DNA from: Ariolimax columbianus
Lineage: Eukaryota; Mollusca; Gastropoda; Stylommatophora; Arionidae
Direction: 5' to 3'
Length of the DNA: 64,000 nt
NCBI GenBank assembly: GCA_036924085.1
Contig: JAVGWX010000014.1
Coordinates: forward strand, 36,660,056-36,724,055
Numbering within the stretch: the first letter of the stretch is position 1; every line of letters begins with the position of its first letter. The position numbers and the translations under genes were made by a program. The notes beneath the pieces are model-generated. The model ran no database searches. It saw only the letters and a list, made by a program, of their open reading frames with translations, and had not been told where the DNA came from. Shown piece after piece: positions 32,701-44,259 of the stretch.

Positions 32701-34589
32701 GTCTTCTAGAGATAGAAGTGCGGACAATGAATCTGTAGGTATAGCAATGTTTCGGGCTTTTGCCAGGAAGGCATCACATATAGTCTTCAAGCAGAAAGGT
32801 CAGAAGGATTCGGCGAAAGATAGTACTGCTAAAAAGACATTGTCTAGTTTGTGTAAGACCCAGGTCTTTTCTGACACGTCACTTGTGAAAGTTGGCAACA
32901 TTAGGGCGACACTTGACTGGTGTAAAAACTCTGCACAAGGGCCCAACGGTATTAGGTATGAGGACATACGTAGGTTGACAGACAAGGAATTGACTAGTCT
33001 GGCCGATGCGTTTAACAACAGTGTTAAGTGTGACGTCATTAGCGAAGGCTGGCTGCACAGATACCTCATACCACTCCCTAAGCCCGGCAAAGACCAGAAT
33101 AAGGTCAAGGTTTTCGTATAATCATCATACAGAACACGGTGGGCAAGTTAGTTGAAAGTATAATAGCGTTGAAGGTAATGAGACATTGAACAGTTTCAGC
33201 TATTTTCTTCAGGCATAGAAGGATACCACCCATACAGAGACACCTGGTGTAATGATGTCTTCGCTTATGACGTTTTTGAAGGTTTCCAAACGTAAAGAAA
33301 CATGTGCTGTGGCTTTTGATTTAAAGAATGCGTACACCACAGTTGCGGTTAACTTAGTGACGGCTCGGCTTGTATCACTCCGGCTTTGTCCGTTCCTGAT
33401 TACCTTGATTTCTTGTGCTCTTTTTCAAAGGAAAGTCGTTTTAGGCGTGGTCGCTGGGTGTCAGAACTAACAACGATAAGCCCGCGCCTCCCGCAGGGAT
33501 CGCATTTGTCTCCAGCGCTGTTCAATGTGTACTCGATTGTGATTTTCGGTGAGGAGATAAATACGGATAATGGTAGGACTTTGTCTTACATAGACGATGT
33601 CCTGGTATACCGTCAAGGGAGTCGGCGGGAGCAGATCGCAAGAGCGCTACAAGCAGAGCGAATGGTGTAGAGAATATGGGGCATTGATTAATCCGACAAA
33701 GTAAGTGGCGACATGGTTCTCTCTGAACAATAATATCGTCTACACATCGTTACCACCATTATGCTTACCCAGGTCACAAGAAGAAAGATCCCACACATTA
33801 AAATATTTGGGAGTCCTCTTCGACAGAAGTTTGCGGTTCAAGGAACATATCGATCACATCATTATCCGAGCCCGTAAAGGTGCGGCGGCGATTGGTCTGA
33901 GGGCTGCGGTTCACTGCGAACAGAGGCTCCTGTTGATGTTATTCTAGGGGTTGGTCCTTTCCGTAATAGAATATGCCCTGTCAATTCTCATGCTCAGCAA
34001 GACGCAGCCGGAAAGACTGGTCAAGATTTAACATGAGGCAATGAGAATAATTCTGGATTGCACGAGAGACACGGCCATAACTGCCATGAGGTTTATGTTG
34101 GACCTGCCAGCTGTGGGGTTTAGGCGACAGATATGTTAGGCTCGGGCTTACCTGCACATCAGCGCGAAGAGCATGCGTTGCATGAGGGGTTACGGAAAAC
34201 AAAAGGCACAATGCTTGTATTTGGAGAATCGTGGATAGGTCAGGCTGAGGCAGTTGCGCAAAGGGTGTGTGCTGTGGGAGACATAACACATGCCGAAGAA
34301 TGGATGAGATTATCTGGGAATTTCCTGAAGACGTTCCATGTGATTGTCCCACTTGACAGAGCGTGTGTTCAGTTGAAGACGGTTGATGTTTCATCAATAA
34401 AAATTACACGGATGATGATGTCATTAACCACACAGATAGATCCATCATTCGTGGGCTGAGAAGCACATGGGCCTTCACGGCTCAGAGGGGTGGGAAAACG
34501 ATCAAGGAGGGAGTTTGCGGTGACCACAAGCAGTTTGACCATGGCGATCATGGTTGTTACAAAGACGATGGTCTGGCTTGACACAATGA

Positions 34590-35489
34590 GTGGCACACAT
34601 GTGTGCATCCAGTGATTCAATGAGGATGTTCAGGAAAGGGGAATCAGGTTGCGCGCGGGGCCATTGGTTGGAGTCGGTAGGGGGGTCAAGGTTGCAGAGA
34701 GTCACTTTCTTACTGGTTCCGGGTCATGCAGGTGTCGAAGGGAACGAGAGGGCTGATAGGCTGGCCAGTACAGCTATAGTGGAGGGCGGGAGATCAATAG
34801 AGCGAGCTGATAGGCTGGCCAGTACAGCTATAGTGGAGGGCGGGAGATCAATAGACCGAGCTGATAGGCTGGCTAGTACAGCTATAGCGGAAGGCGGGAG
34901 ATCAATAGACCGAGCTGATAGGCTGGCCAGTACAGCTATAGCAAAAGGCGGGAGATCAATAGATCGAGCCGATAGGCTGGCCAGTACAGCTATAGTGAAG
35001 GGCGGAAGATCAATAGAGCGAGCTGATAGGCTGGCCAGTACAGCTATAGCAAAAGGCGGGAGATCAATAGATCGAGCCGATAGGCTGGCCAGTACAGCTA
35101 TAGCGGAAGGCGGGAGATCAATAGACCGAGCTGATAGGCTGGCCAGTACATCTATAGCGGAAGGCGGGAGATCAATGGACCGAGCCGATATTCTAAACGC
35201 CGTTAGTGAAATTGGCTGGAAGGAAGATTCGGAAGTTGATGCAGAACCTACGTCCTTGCCGCGACTCTTTGAATTGGGTGGGAAACGAGGAGCGACGAGG
35301 AAGGAACACCACGCGGGGATCCAAAGACGTCTGGTCAACCAGTACAGAACCGGCACGGCCAGTCATCACGTGCTGGCAGACATACTGAGGATAAAATCTG
35401 AGCGCTTATGGACTTGTCCAGAACAAATTCATACGCGCTCAGATTTCCTCCTCAGCGCGATGAAGATGATCCAACGACTATCTAACTAA
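34590..35489 (+). pseudogene. RNase H C-terminus with in-frame 18-residue repeats
   Basis: A 299-residue open frame. HAGVEGNERADRLASTAIVE is the last RNase H motif (the Asp of ERADRLA is catalytic in the family). Residues RADRLASTAI-EGGRSID are then repeated about eight times in frame, followed by DILNAVSEIGWKEDSEVDAE and the normal C-terminus (NQYRTGTASHHVLADILRIK). Within this piece the frame has stayed open despite the expansion. The enzyme's N-terminal half lies upstream in other frames, so no full protein is made. Confidence 0.8.
34738..35190. repeat. 54-bp tandem array (about 8 units) inside RNase H
   Basis: The unit is CGAGCTGATAGGCTGGCCAG, then TACAGCTATAGCGGAAGGCG, then GGAGATCAATAGAC, period 54 bp (18 codons). 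It is the element's own RNase H coding sequence. GTGGAG, GCGGAA, GCAAAA and GTGAAG variants mark sub-blocks. Confidence 0.95.
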
Positions 35490-36233
35490 TTAACTAACTA
35501 TAGTCTGCCTCGTGTACAATTATATCGGCTTCATAGTCAGAGCATATCTCTCAACATAAAACAACTCATAAGTAGTTCTGTCCGGATACTTTATGTAGAC
35601 TCCATAACCCGATTTATAGGTGACCTCATAAGCATACACTTCAGTACATTCTTCTGGGTAGGACTTACTGGATCAGAACTATTTGTATTATCTGTTAGTT
35701 TTGTTTGAATTTCTTATATTTTACGAAATACTTGTATATGTGGTTGTAAATTTATTGTTACTCTCTGTATTTCTTGTCTTTTGTTTGGGAGGTATCGTTA
35801 GTCTCACTGGCATTGTGGAGGACTGACTTTTATTTTATTCCCTGCTTTTGTTGCTAGTTTTCTTCGATATGTAGTGGGATGGTCATTGTTTATACTTTAA
35901 CTCCTCTCCTCAGCTTCTATACCAGCCATATCTCTCCTTATTCAAAAGGTTCCACATTTACGTATATTTCACCTACGCTTCTTTAGTGGAGCAATAAGGA
36001 CAACACCAACTGCAGCTTGCGAAATTCACACGAAAATGGAACCCCTTGAGATGTGGTGGGATAAAGCAGCCATAGAAGTTTATGAGTGAAGTAGAAAAAT
36101 GAAACAGGATAATCCAAACAGACTCCTTGTATAAAACTGGCATGCACAGAGCAGAATGATTCAAAAGTCTGTACTTCACCATGTTAATGAAATCAAAGAC
36201 AGATACCATCTACCAGAAAGAAGACAAGAGTTC
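35490..36233. other. No recognisable feature
   Basis: AT-rich, with no supported gene and no match to repeats in this window. The right end may already belong to the 5' part of the following element, too decayed to read. Confidence 0.45.
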
Positions 36234-37340
36234 TAGAGAGCAGTAAAATATATACCTCCACAAGCATTCATTTAAACACCAGAAGTACAGGAAAAATTAA
36301 TAGATCATGCAACCAAAAGTTCAGACCCAAATACTCTCATTGCGAGCAGCTCGAAGAACTGTTGATGCGTATCCTGATGAATGGATATATGGATATACTG
36401 ATGGATCTGCGTTTAAAGCCACCATCAAAGCAGGTTATGGCGTTTATTTAAAATACCAGGACGGATTCTCTGATGAACTGTGTAGGGAGGTTTGATCAAA
36501 CTATGAAGCTGAGATCACTGCAGCTGAAGACGCTTTATACCATTTGAAGATAGTTGTTGATGCCTTTCCTTCAAAGGCACAGAACCCTGTTATTTCCACA
36601 GATTAAATGTCAGCTCTTCAAGAAATAAAAGTTGCTGGTCATTGTAGACCTGACCTTATCCAAATGTCCCTAGACATTGACCACATTATCACTTCCAGTG
36701 CTGTCAAAATAGTTTTTCGGTGGATCCCTGGACACTCAAGCACACATGGCAATGACAAGGCAGACAGACTAGCAAAGGAGGGTTCAAGACAAGAACAGCT
36801 AAATACAACAACAACTTTACAAACAGCTAAACAGCTCATAAAAACACTAAACAAAGAAACGTGGCTAAACAGATGTGTCATGGCAAACACTGGAAGGGAG
36901 GTTTACCGACATATGCAAGCCTAAAATCCAAATGACAGTATAAATAAACTCACAATGAAGGATCAGAGCACCATTTTCCGACTGAGAATCCATCACATCT
37001 ATTTTAACAAGCACCTGGACATAATCCAACCACAACATACCCCTTGAGTGCCAGCTGTGTACACATCCATATGAAACCTTTGATCATCATCTTTTTGAGC
37101 GCTCAGTGCTCAACGATTATAGAAAAATGCTTCTTCCTCCGCGGCCAGATACATGGAACACTGTGTATGGCACTAGACAACAGCTGATGAACACATGCAG
37201 ATACCATTACATGGCATTGGGCCGAAGGGCGAGAACCCGGATGCTGCTGGGTAGAACAACATAGAAATAGTTCGCATCCCCTTATTTTACTTTGCAACTG
37301 GAAAAAAGCACGAACATAACAAAGTGACATTATTGTGCTA
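36234..37340 (+). mobile_element. RNase H-bearing retroelement remnant
   Basis: Coding read across two in-frame stops: DEWIYGYTDGSAFKATIKAG (first catalytic Asp), NYEAEITAAEDAL (Glu), PVISTD (Asp at a stop-bordered site), and IPGHSSTHGNDKADRLAKEG (last Asp), followed by INKLTMKDQSTIFRLRIHHI and a decayed Cys/His tail. Similar to but distinct from the I-like family of this window. No RT is attached. Confidence 0.75.
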
Positions 37341-38148
37341 CGTTACATTGCAATGCGCACCAGCATATTTTTTCGAAGACTTACTGCTCATTTAATTTCT
37401 GCTGCACACTACAGCTGAAGAATTATTTAAAAGCTTAAACGATTTTGTCACATAGCAAGATATGCATTGGTTGATATGCTTTGAAATTAGCACTGACAAA
37501 CATTGTACAATGCATGGAGAGCGTACTGGACTTCTAGTATGAATTAAGGAAATCATACCTTCCTTCACTTGATATCACTGCTGCAAACATTGGAAAACAT
37601 TAGTTGCTAAGATACCAAACACATTGAAACAGACCCCGAATGATCAAGATACTTGTTTTAGTAGCTTTACAAAGATAAGAACAGTGGCCACCTTCAACGT
37701 TTATTACATTGTAAAGATCGTTGGCCGTCATGAAGTAACCTTATCTGGGAACTGATAGACGAGGTAAGAGTATTCCTTACAGAGTAACAAATTCACGTCA
37801 GCGATCGTTTACGAGATTGTTTCTGGTTAGTAAAATTACCATATTTGTCAGATATCTGCACTCATTTAAATATGCTCAAATTAAATTTTCAAGGAGACGA
37901 GCTTGGTTGAAAAGTTGATAGAAAAGTGTGAATTGTAGCATCATCGTCTATTGAATCGTAAATTGGAGACATTACCGAACCTTATAAATATTCTTCGTTT
38001 CACCAACGAAAAGTTCTCTGAGGTGGAAACATTACTTATCGCAGAACATTTGAAAGATTTGCAACATGGTTTCCGAGGATATTTTATTTTCTTGTTCCTG
38101 ATATAAGCTACAACTAGATTCGAGATCCATGTTCAACTAATGAAGGAT
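37341..38148. other. No recognisable feature
   Basis: AT-rich spacer. Weak resemblance to CR1-like sequence near 38070 (CATGGTTTCCGAGG) is too short to call. Confidence 0.5.
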
Positions 38149-38955
38149 TGCAAAAATTCGCCTATGACACAAAACTATGCAGTAGTGTCTCATCTAAATC
38201 AGAAGTGGATATTGAGATTTAGATAACATTCGAGAATAGTCTGTGAGCTGGTAAATGGATTTTAATGTAGATAAATGTACAGTCATCCACATGGATAGAT
38301 CCAATATGGAACATAATTACAGAATGGGAGAGAACAATATTAGAAAGATAGAAAAGGAAAGGGACCTAGGGGTTATAATAGATCATACAGGTAACGGGAG
38401 TGAGCAAGTTCGGGTAGCAGTAAAAAAGGACAATGTAATGTTAGGTATGATACAAAGAAATATTAACCATTGGAACAAGGAAGTGATAGTCAAACTGTAT
38501 AAAGCTTAAGTTAGACTTAGAGTAGAGTATTGTGTACAGGTGCGGATTCCTTATCATAGAGGTGATATAAACATGCTGGGAAGGATAGAAAAAAGAGCGA
38601 CAAAGCTGATAATGGGATTCCAGAATTACAGTTATGACGAAAGACTCAAACAAATTGGCCTACAGTGTTTAGAAAAGAGAAGAATTCAAGGTGACTTAAT
38701 ACAGGTTTATGAGATAAAGGAACAGATCCATTACACTATAACAAGTTTTTTAAAACTATAACCCCCTACAAGAACAAGATGGAATAGCTACATATTAACT
38801 AAAAGACATATTAGATAGTGGAGGCAGGAACAATTAATGAATTAAAAAATACATTGCATGTGCATAGCTTTTAATGCAAGGTAATGCAAATGAAACTGGT
38901 TGTATACAGACTCTGCAGAGTCTTCTAAACCAGTATAAAGACGTTAAGTTAATAT
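38149..38955 (+). mobile_element. CR1/L2-like retrotransposon, 5'-truncated and mutated
   Basis: Aligns with 47295-48180 of the intact copy: FNVDKCTVIHMDRSNMEHNY, then ERDLGVIIDHT and MLGMIQRNI. A stop falls within the KLYKA-RLR segment; YHRGDINMLGRIEKRATKLI follows, then the shared 3' UTR (GGTTGTATACAGACTCTGCA) and a GTTAAG tail. Stops and indels are present, and the RT catalytic Asp pair is already frameshifted at the left edge. Confidence 0.88.
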
Positions 38956-39039
38956 AAATGAAGTAGGAGAAAGACTTAAAGCAGCGGAGGAAGGCAATCT
39001 CAAAGATGTATCAACAGAAGGTGCTCTTAAAATACAGTT

Positions 39040-40600
39040 CTTCTTCTTCTTCTTCTTCTTCATCGTACGCAGTCAGACAGTAACCATTATTTTTTCGAAA
39101 AAAGCGGCGGTCATCCTGAGGCTGTCGACACTGCCATAGAGCTTGTCTTGTGGTTCCACTGGTGATGGCCACATCTGCTCTCTCTGATCCTCGTATGTCG
39201 GGCAGTTCTGCAGCAGATGCTCAGCGGTCATTTTCTCGGTACCACACGGGCATTCGTCGGTACCACCTATCTTCAATTTGTTGAATAGGTGGTACCTCAG
39301 TCTATTGTGGCCAGTGCGAAGTCTGAAGACAACGACCTGCTCTCTTCTGTTCAACTGGTAATAGGCATCATTTTTGGTGTAGCCGGCATGTTCAGTTTCC
39401 CATTTTGTCGTGTATCTGGCTTTAATAAGCCGTTTTGACTCTTCGTACATCATACTAATATGGTAGTCTTGCACCTTCTTTTGCCAGTCTGTCTGCCTCC
39501 TCGTTGCCTTGGATGTTGCAGTGTGATGGGACCCACTGTACCACTACCCTTTTTGGTGCGGACTGCTGGCATAGTTGACAGAGTGCTGCTCTTAAGTCAT
39601 TAAGCTCAGTGTTTTTTTGGCTTTTTAGCGCTGTGACTACGGCCAGAGCATCTGTAAGCAGGACTATATGGCTTTCATTTTCTTTATGTGTTACCATTTC
39701 TTCCACTGCCTCCGCTCTGAAATTGCTTGTGTACTTACCAGTAGCGAATGACAGTGTTATTTTTCTGCCATTTGGTAGGTTCAGGAATGCTCCTGCCCCT
39801 CCGTTCTGTGTAGTGTTTGTTACAGAACCGTCGGTGTATGCATGGGTACAGTCCATGCTTGGGTAGTTTTCCGATATAAAGCTTAGGGTAGTATCTCTCC
39901 TTTCTTTTTCAGTCTGGCAGTCTTTGTTTCCAATACCTGGTATATTTTCTACCACCTCTGGAAATATATCCTGCCTCCAGCTAGGTTTTCGTACAGTAGT
40001 GAAGGGCTTTGGTGTTGTTAGTGCGTTTATGGGATCTTCGTGCATCTTTGCTTTCGCTATTTCTGCAAAGTTTCTCCGCTTTAGTTTCCCATTTCCCAAA
40101 TTGTTTAGTCTCTGGTGCATTGGGTGGTCAGTCAGTCTTCGGAGTTTCTCTGTCTGCAGCTGGGCTCTGCAGTCTCTTCTATCAGTCATGGGTTGCAACT
40201 TTGTAATCTTTTCAAGTTCTACAATTGCGTTGACTTCATGCCTCCTGTTATAACTCTCATGGCTTGGTTTTGAAGTTTGTTAACTTTATCGAAGTTCGCC
40301 TTTGCTGCTGTTGTCCATGCCACAATGCCATACTCGAGAACTGGTCTCACTCTTCCAGTGTACAGTTTCTTTAGTATACTTTCGTCTGCTCCCCAGCTTG
40401 TGCCAGCAAGTTTCCTCATGATTGCCATTCTTTCTCTGGCTCACATTCGGTTTCTCTCGATCTGACTTTTCCATGTCATGCGCCGATAAAATGTGACTCC
40501 CAGATAGTTTGGGTTGACGTTTGGCTGCAGGAATTTGCCATTTAGACTTAATTTGGTGTTTTGGGGTTTGATAAAATACAGTTTTTTGCACATTTCTGAG
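39040..40600 (-). mobile_element. I-superfamily retrotransposon, 3' half with (GAA)n tail
   Basis: Reading downward from 40600, the - strand has RT-end coding in shifted frames (AIMRKLAGTSWGADESILKK then RPVLEYGIVAWTTAAKANFD), RNase H, the Cys/His C-terminus, and a GAA run at 39040-39063. It is more than 90 percent similar by eye to 26095-27420 on the + strand. It is 5' truncated in the RT thumb and has several frame changes. Confidence 0.88.
39073..40198 (-). pseudogene. RNase H and C-terminus of I-like ORF2
   Basis: The frame from 40198 to 39455 (247 residues) keeps AYTDGSV, LLTDALAVV and GNEEADRLAK, but between FRAEA and VEEMVT it lacks about six residues (EALRAA) present in the sister copy, next to the catalytic Glu. 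It shifts near 39460 and continues as YEESKRLIKARYTTKWETEH to the Cys/His tail, EKMTAEHLLQNCP. Confidence 0.83.
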
Positions 40601-40967
40601 CTCACTTACAAATATATTTTTCGGAAATAGCGAAGAGGACCTTGAAAGTATTTATACCTTTCGTAACAACATACTTGTTTAAAAAAATTTGTCTCTGCTA
40701 TCGTTTATCTTAAAAATAAGTAAAGAAACCGTTTGTAAAAAGTAGTCAGAATTAAGAATACAAGTTTCAGCTATTAATCCCGATGCACTAACGCTTATAA
40801 GTAAAAAGTTGTGTAATCCTTATCATTAAAGAAAGGCAAGTTCAATTGAATTGACAACCAATGCTGATACCGGAGTAAGACCATCTTCTAAGCCTAATAT
40901 AGTTTAAATACATATTAGGGGGTACAGATTGTCGAGTACCGATAAAACTGAATCAGGAGGATATATA

Positions 40968-41007
<40 letters not shown>
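40601..41007. other. AT-rich spacer ending in a (TA)n run
   Basis: No gene or family match. TA dinucleotides run from about 40961 to 41007. Confidence 0.6.
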
Positions 41008-41008
<1 letters not shown>

Positions 41009-41022
41009 TCGATAAATATAAT

Positions 41023-41051
41023 TTAATGTGAAGTAAACATTAGTGAGCATT
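41023..41051. repeat. 44-bp array, left remnant
   Basis: AGTAAACATTAGTGAGCATT is the start of the unit found four times at 42028-42200. It lies left of the LTR, showing that the LTR split the array. Confidence 0.85.
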
Positions 41052-41444
41052 TGTAACAGTTCCCGCCGGAGCAAGGGGAGTTTAGGATGCCTGAACATGT
41101 TAAAGCTTAAAGCTACATGAATGCATGTCAAGGTCACTCACTGTCTCAGCAAAGGAGAACAGAGTTGGGTTAAGGAATGGGGACAGGTAGAAACTGACCA
41201 CTGGCCTTCCGATTTTGGTAGGGGGAGATTGATTGACAGACGAAATTGGCAACGGGGCTTGCTGCGAGAGAATGAGTGACAGGTGTGCAAAGTGTTTCGT
41301 TCCAATTGGAATTGAAGATGACCATACCTGAGATCGATTGGTCAAGCTCTGGCCTTGCTTGAGGATATATAACTCGAGACAAAGTTTAGCTCCAGAGGCT
41401 GGATGAGAGATGGAGGGGCTGGAAAGAGAGAGGCTGTATGGAGA

Positions 41445-41492
<48 letters not shown>

Positions 41493-42027
41493 AATGTGGA
41501 TAGTATGTTTAACTCACCGACTTAGATAGAGGAGCGATTGATAGACTGTTGGACGAATGTTTAGTGATAGAACAGGATCGCTCAAATAGGTGTGTGAGTT
41601 TTGCATTAATAGATAATCTGAACGTGTGTTTGTAAGCAAGGACACATTGTGAACGAGTATGTCGAGATCGCCCGCCTGAGGGGATTTCTGTGAGGAAGAG
41701 TATTTGATAAGGTGTGTTGAAGACGCAGTTAAGGCGATGTGTGTGGGATGTAATTGCAAGGCAATAGAACTGGGTTTTTAGATCGTTGGGAATTCCATCA
41801 ATAGCTAATGCTTACAATTCCCGTTTTAGTAGAATGTGTAGTTAAGATATGTATTATATTGTGTTTGTAATTTCTCTACTCATTGTATGATATGAGTATG
41901 ATATAATAAATATGCCACCTGCTGTGTGATATGTCATTTACTGAGTATGGTCATGATGATGTGGATGAGTGTGAGAATGTTCTAAGTTAGATCACGGCCA
42001 GGGCAAGGAAACAGAGGATCTGCTACA
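41052..42027 (+). mobile_element. Probable solo LTR, copy 2, with 4-bp target duplication
   Basis: 976 bp from TGTAACAGTTCCCG to GGATCTGCTACA, with CATT on both sides (41048-41051 and 42028-42031). The uninterrupted array unit reads GAGCATTGCCTCG, so CATT is the duplicated target and the insertion is exactly definable. TG...CA ends, a TATATAA before a TCGAGACAAAG start region, and AATAAA near 41905 fit a long terminal repeat. A GA run at about 41451-41490 is a local microsatellite. No internal retroviral-type genes are present. Confidence 0.78.
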
Positions 42028-42200
42028 CATTGCCTCGCCTCCACACTGTAAAGACAGTAAACATTAGTGAGCATTGCCTCGCCTCCACACTGTAAAGACA
42101 GTAAACATTAGTGAGCATTGCCTCGCCTCCACACTGTAAAGACAGTAAACATTAGTGAGCATTGCCTCGCCTCCACACTGTAAAGACAGTAAACTTTAGA
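42028..42200. repeat. 44-bp tandem array (about 4 units)
   Basis: CATTGCCTCGCCTCCACACT then GTAAAGACAGTAAACATTAG and TGAG, repeated with almost no differences. Confidence 0.95.
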
Positions 42201-42261
42201 AAAATGTTATTGTGCTTAGCAACTGCTGATACTTTCTTAGATTGTATAAATTTGGAGAAAT

Positions 42262-42775
42262 ATCGTCATCATCATGTAGCATGTCCTTTGCAGAACGTCG
42301 CTCTCATGACAGCCTGTCTGTAGGAAACTCTATATTTTGCCAGTCTTCCAAGGTCAAATCCAGCGTCTCCTTGATGTCCTGTGTCCATCGTATTCTTGGA
42401 CGGCCCCTGCCTCTCTTCCCAGTGACCATGTCTTCCATAACCACTCTCTTCAGTCCGTTGTGTCGTTTGACGTGTCCAATAAAACTCAGTTTTCGGGTTC
42501 ATAACGTCATTTATGAGCCAATTCTCATCTACATTGAGATCTTGCATGATGGATTTCTTTCTTTCTTTCTTTGTCCGCGGGATTTTCAGAACTCTTCTGT
42601 AGCACCATGTTTCCAAAGCACAGATCTTCACTCTTATTGCTTTTGTAATCGTCCATGTTTCACATCCATAGGTTGCCATAGGAAAAATGCATGTTCTTAC
42701 GATCTTTAGTTTTAGTTCTTTGTTTGTATTATGCCATAGGTTCTGCATACTCCTTATCTTCTCCATTGCCATAGT
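42262..42775 (-). mobile_element. C-terminal fragment of an RTE/L2-like retrotransposon
   Basis: The - strand encodes LKLKIVRTCIFPMATYGCET and WTITKAIRVKICALETWCYR (the C-terminal region common after the RT domain), then RVLKIPRTKKERKKSIMQDL and a GRLAKYRVSYRQAVM-type end. The 3' tail is ATGATGATGACGAT on the - strand (42262-42276). 5' truncated and frameshifted near WTRQTTQRT. Confidence 0.8.
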
Positions 42776-43384
42776 CAGTCGTCTTCTTACTTCCTTTGTA
42801 TGGATATATAATTAAAATAAATTAGTAGTGTAAGTTAGCAGACGTGGAAAATTCATTCAAATTTGGCGGTAAGAGAAAATGTTATTTACATTTGATACCA
42901 TTAATATTTTCAGTTTATTATTTACTATTGCTTACACGCAGATAATTCATTCCTGAACGTTTTCATTTATATAATATCTTGGGGGTGCGAGGCAACAAAA
43001 GTGATCTGTCCGAGTTTTGATATTTACCCGATATAAATAAATTGAAGATAAACAATATCAGTATTGTATTTGCAATAAAGCTTGGTTATCATACACAAAT
43101 ATAGTTTGCACTAAAATAAAATCAAACTGTTACATCTCTTATATTACGGTCGGCCAGAACTTTTTCCGTTACATAAACATCCTTTGTCTTGGATCTGCGA
43201 GGCAACAAAAAATACTAATTTCCCCCATCTGGACAAGTAGATAAGTTGCTAATAAGCAAATACTCTACACAAAAGTATTCCAAATAGCAATCAAACATGA
43301 ACACAACCCCCATAGTCAACGGAAGGAAACTTGACTGTACAATCAGTTCTCCATTTATATCTTCCTGTAAATTGGTAATTTATC
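42776..43384. other. No recognisable feature
   Basis: AT-rich. The phrase GCGAGGCAACAAAA occurs twice (42988 and 43198), possibly an old duplication of about 200 bp. Confidence 0.45.
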
Positions 43385-43680
43385 AATCTATCGTCAGTCT
43401 ACTTGTGTCGTTAGAGGTCGTGGAGAAGTGTGACCTCCTATGTTTCATATTTTATTAGCAGGCGAAAATCCCCTGGTGATTTGCAATTCAATCCCAAGAT
43501 CTGTTACAGTACCAACCGTTAGTTTAGTAGCCACAGGAATATACGATCGCCTGTTTCTTGTTGTTTTGAGATTGGTGGTGGTGCAAGCGGAAATTAAAGC
43601 AAGCTAGACCCATAGCCTGTCAGGCGCCATCTATGCCACAATTCTAACCACATAACCCAAGACCTGATGTTATAGGGCGA
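43385..43680. repeat. Interspersed repeat family C, copy 2
   Basis: CGTCAGTCTACTTGTGTCGT, CAGGCGAAAATCCCCTGG, GGAATATACGATCGCCTGTT and CTAGACCCATAGCCTGTCAG align with 19255-19510. This copy is longer in the middle. Confidence 0.65.
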
Positions 43681-43945
43681 GAATCCCTAGACAAATGTTA
43701 GTAGATTTCCAACTTGAATTTTGCCCGAGCAGCCGCAGTTACGCAAACGCTTTCAATTTTCAACTTTCAAAGGATTTTTAACGTGGGGGCCACTGATCAC
43801 GGGTGTCTAATCCCAGAACTCAGAGATCAGGGTAAGGTTTTACCGGATGATCCACGTTAAAAAATATCGGCCTCCACTGTAATTTGAACCCGGATCTCCA
43901 GCACCCGAGGCAAACACGTTAACTCGAGAGTACTGGTAATCGTTG
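43678..43945 (-). mobile_element. tRNA-derived SINE type 2, copy 2
   Basis: On the - strand: CCAGTACTCTCGAGTTAACG, then GATCCGGGTTCAAATTACAG with a good B box, then the body shared with 21078-21350 (GGATCATCCGGTAAAACC, GTGATCAGTGGCCCCCACG). It directly follows a family C copy. Confidence 0.72.
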
Positions 43946-44259
43946 ATTGTATTGTAGCAGGGTAGCTTTTTAGCAGACAGGAAGCAAAAAACTTTCTTTT
44001 TTTTATGGTAATCCCTTTGGTTGGCTTTTAGACGGTTACTTCACATGTCTTATCTGGTTTGTTGTTCAGACTTTCAACTGGCTATTATATTAATAGAAAG
44101 TTTGTCGGTGGTTTCGTTTTTGATAGTCTACAAAAAGCAGGTATTTGGCCTGTGTAAATGATAGGATGTGTAAATCGATGAAGTGTAGAGAGTTCTACCC
44201 TATAACATGCTCTTAGTGTGACGGTGGACATATCATCGCCTATGTCACACACAATCCAA

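Larger units (their letters stand above)
32672..35489 (+). mobile_element. Decayed RT-RNase H non-LTR retrotransposon
   Basis: Pieces in several frames give, in order: SAQGPNGIRYEDIRRLTDKE and RYLIPLPKPGKDQ (RT fingers), CAVAFDLKNAYTTVAVN (first catalytic Asp), RLPQGSHLSPALFNVYSIVI, TLSYIDDVLVYRQGS (the YIDD catalytic box, about 33586-33600), and LKYLGVLFDRSLRFKEHID (thumb). An RNase H C-terminal half, VPGHAGVEGNERADRLAS, follows, then a C-terminal tail. At least four frameshifts or stops separate them. It resembles R1/jockey-type RNase H-bearing elements; the clade is inference. Confidence 0.85.
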
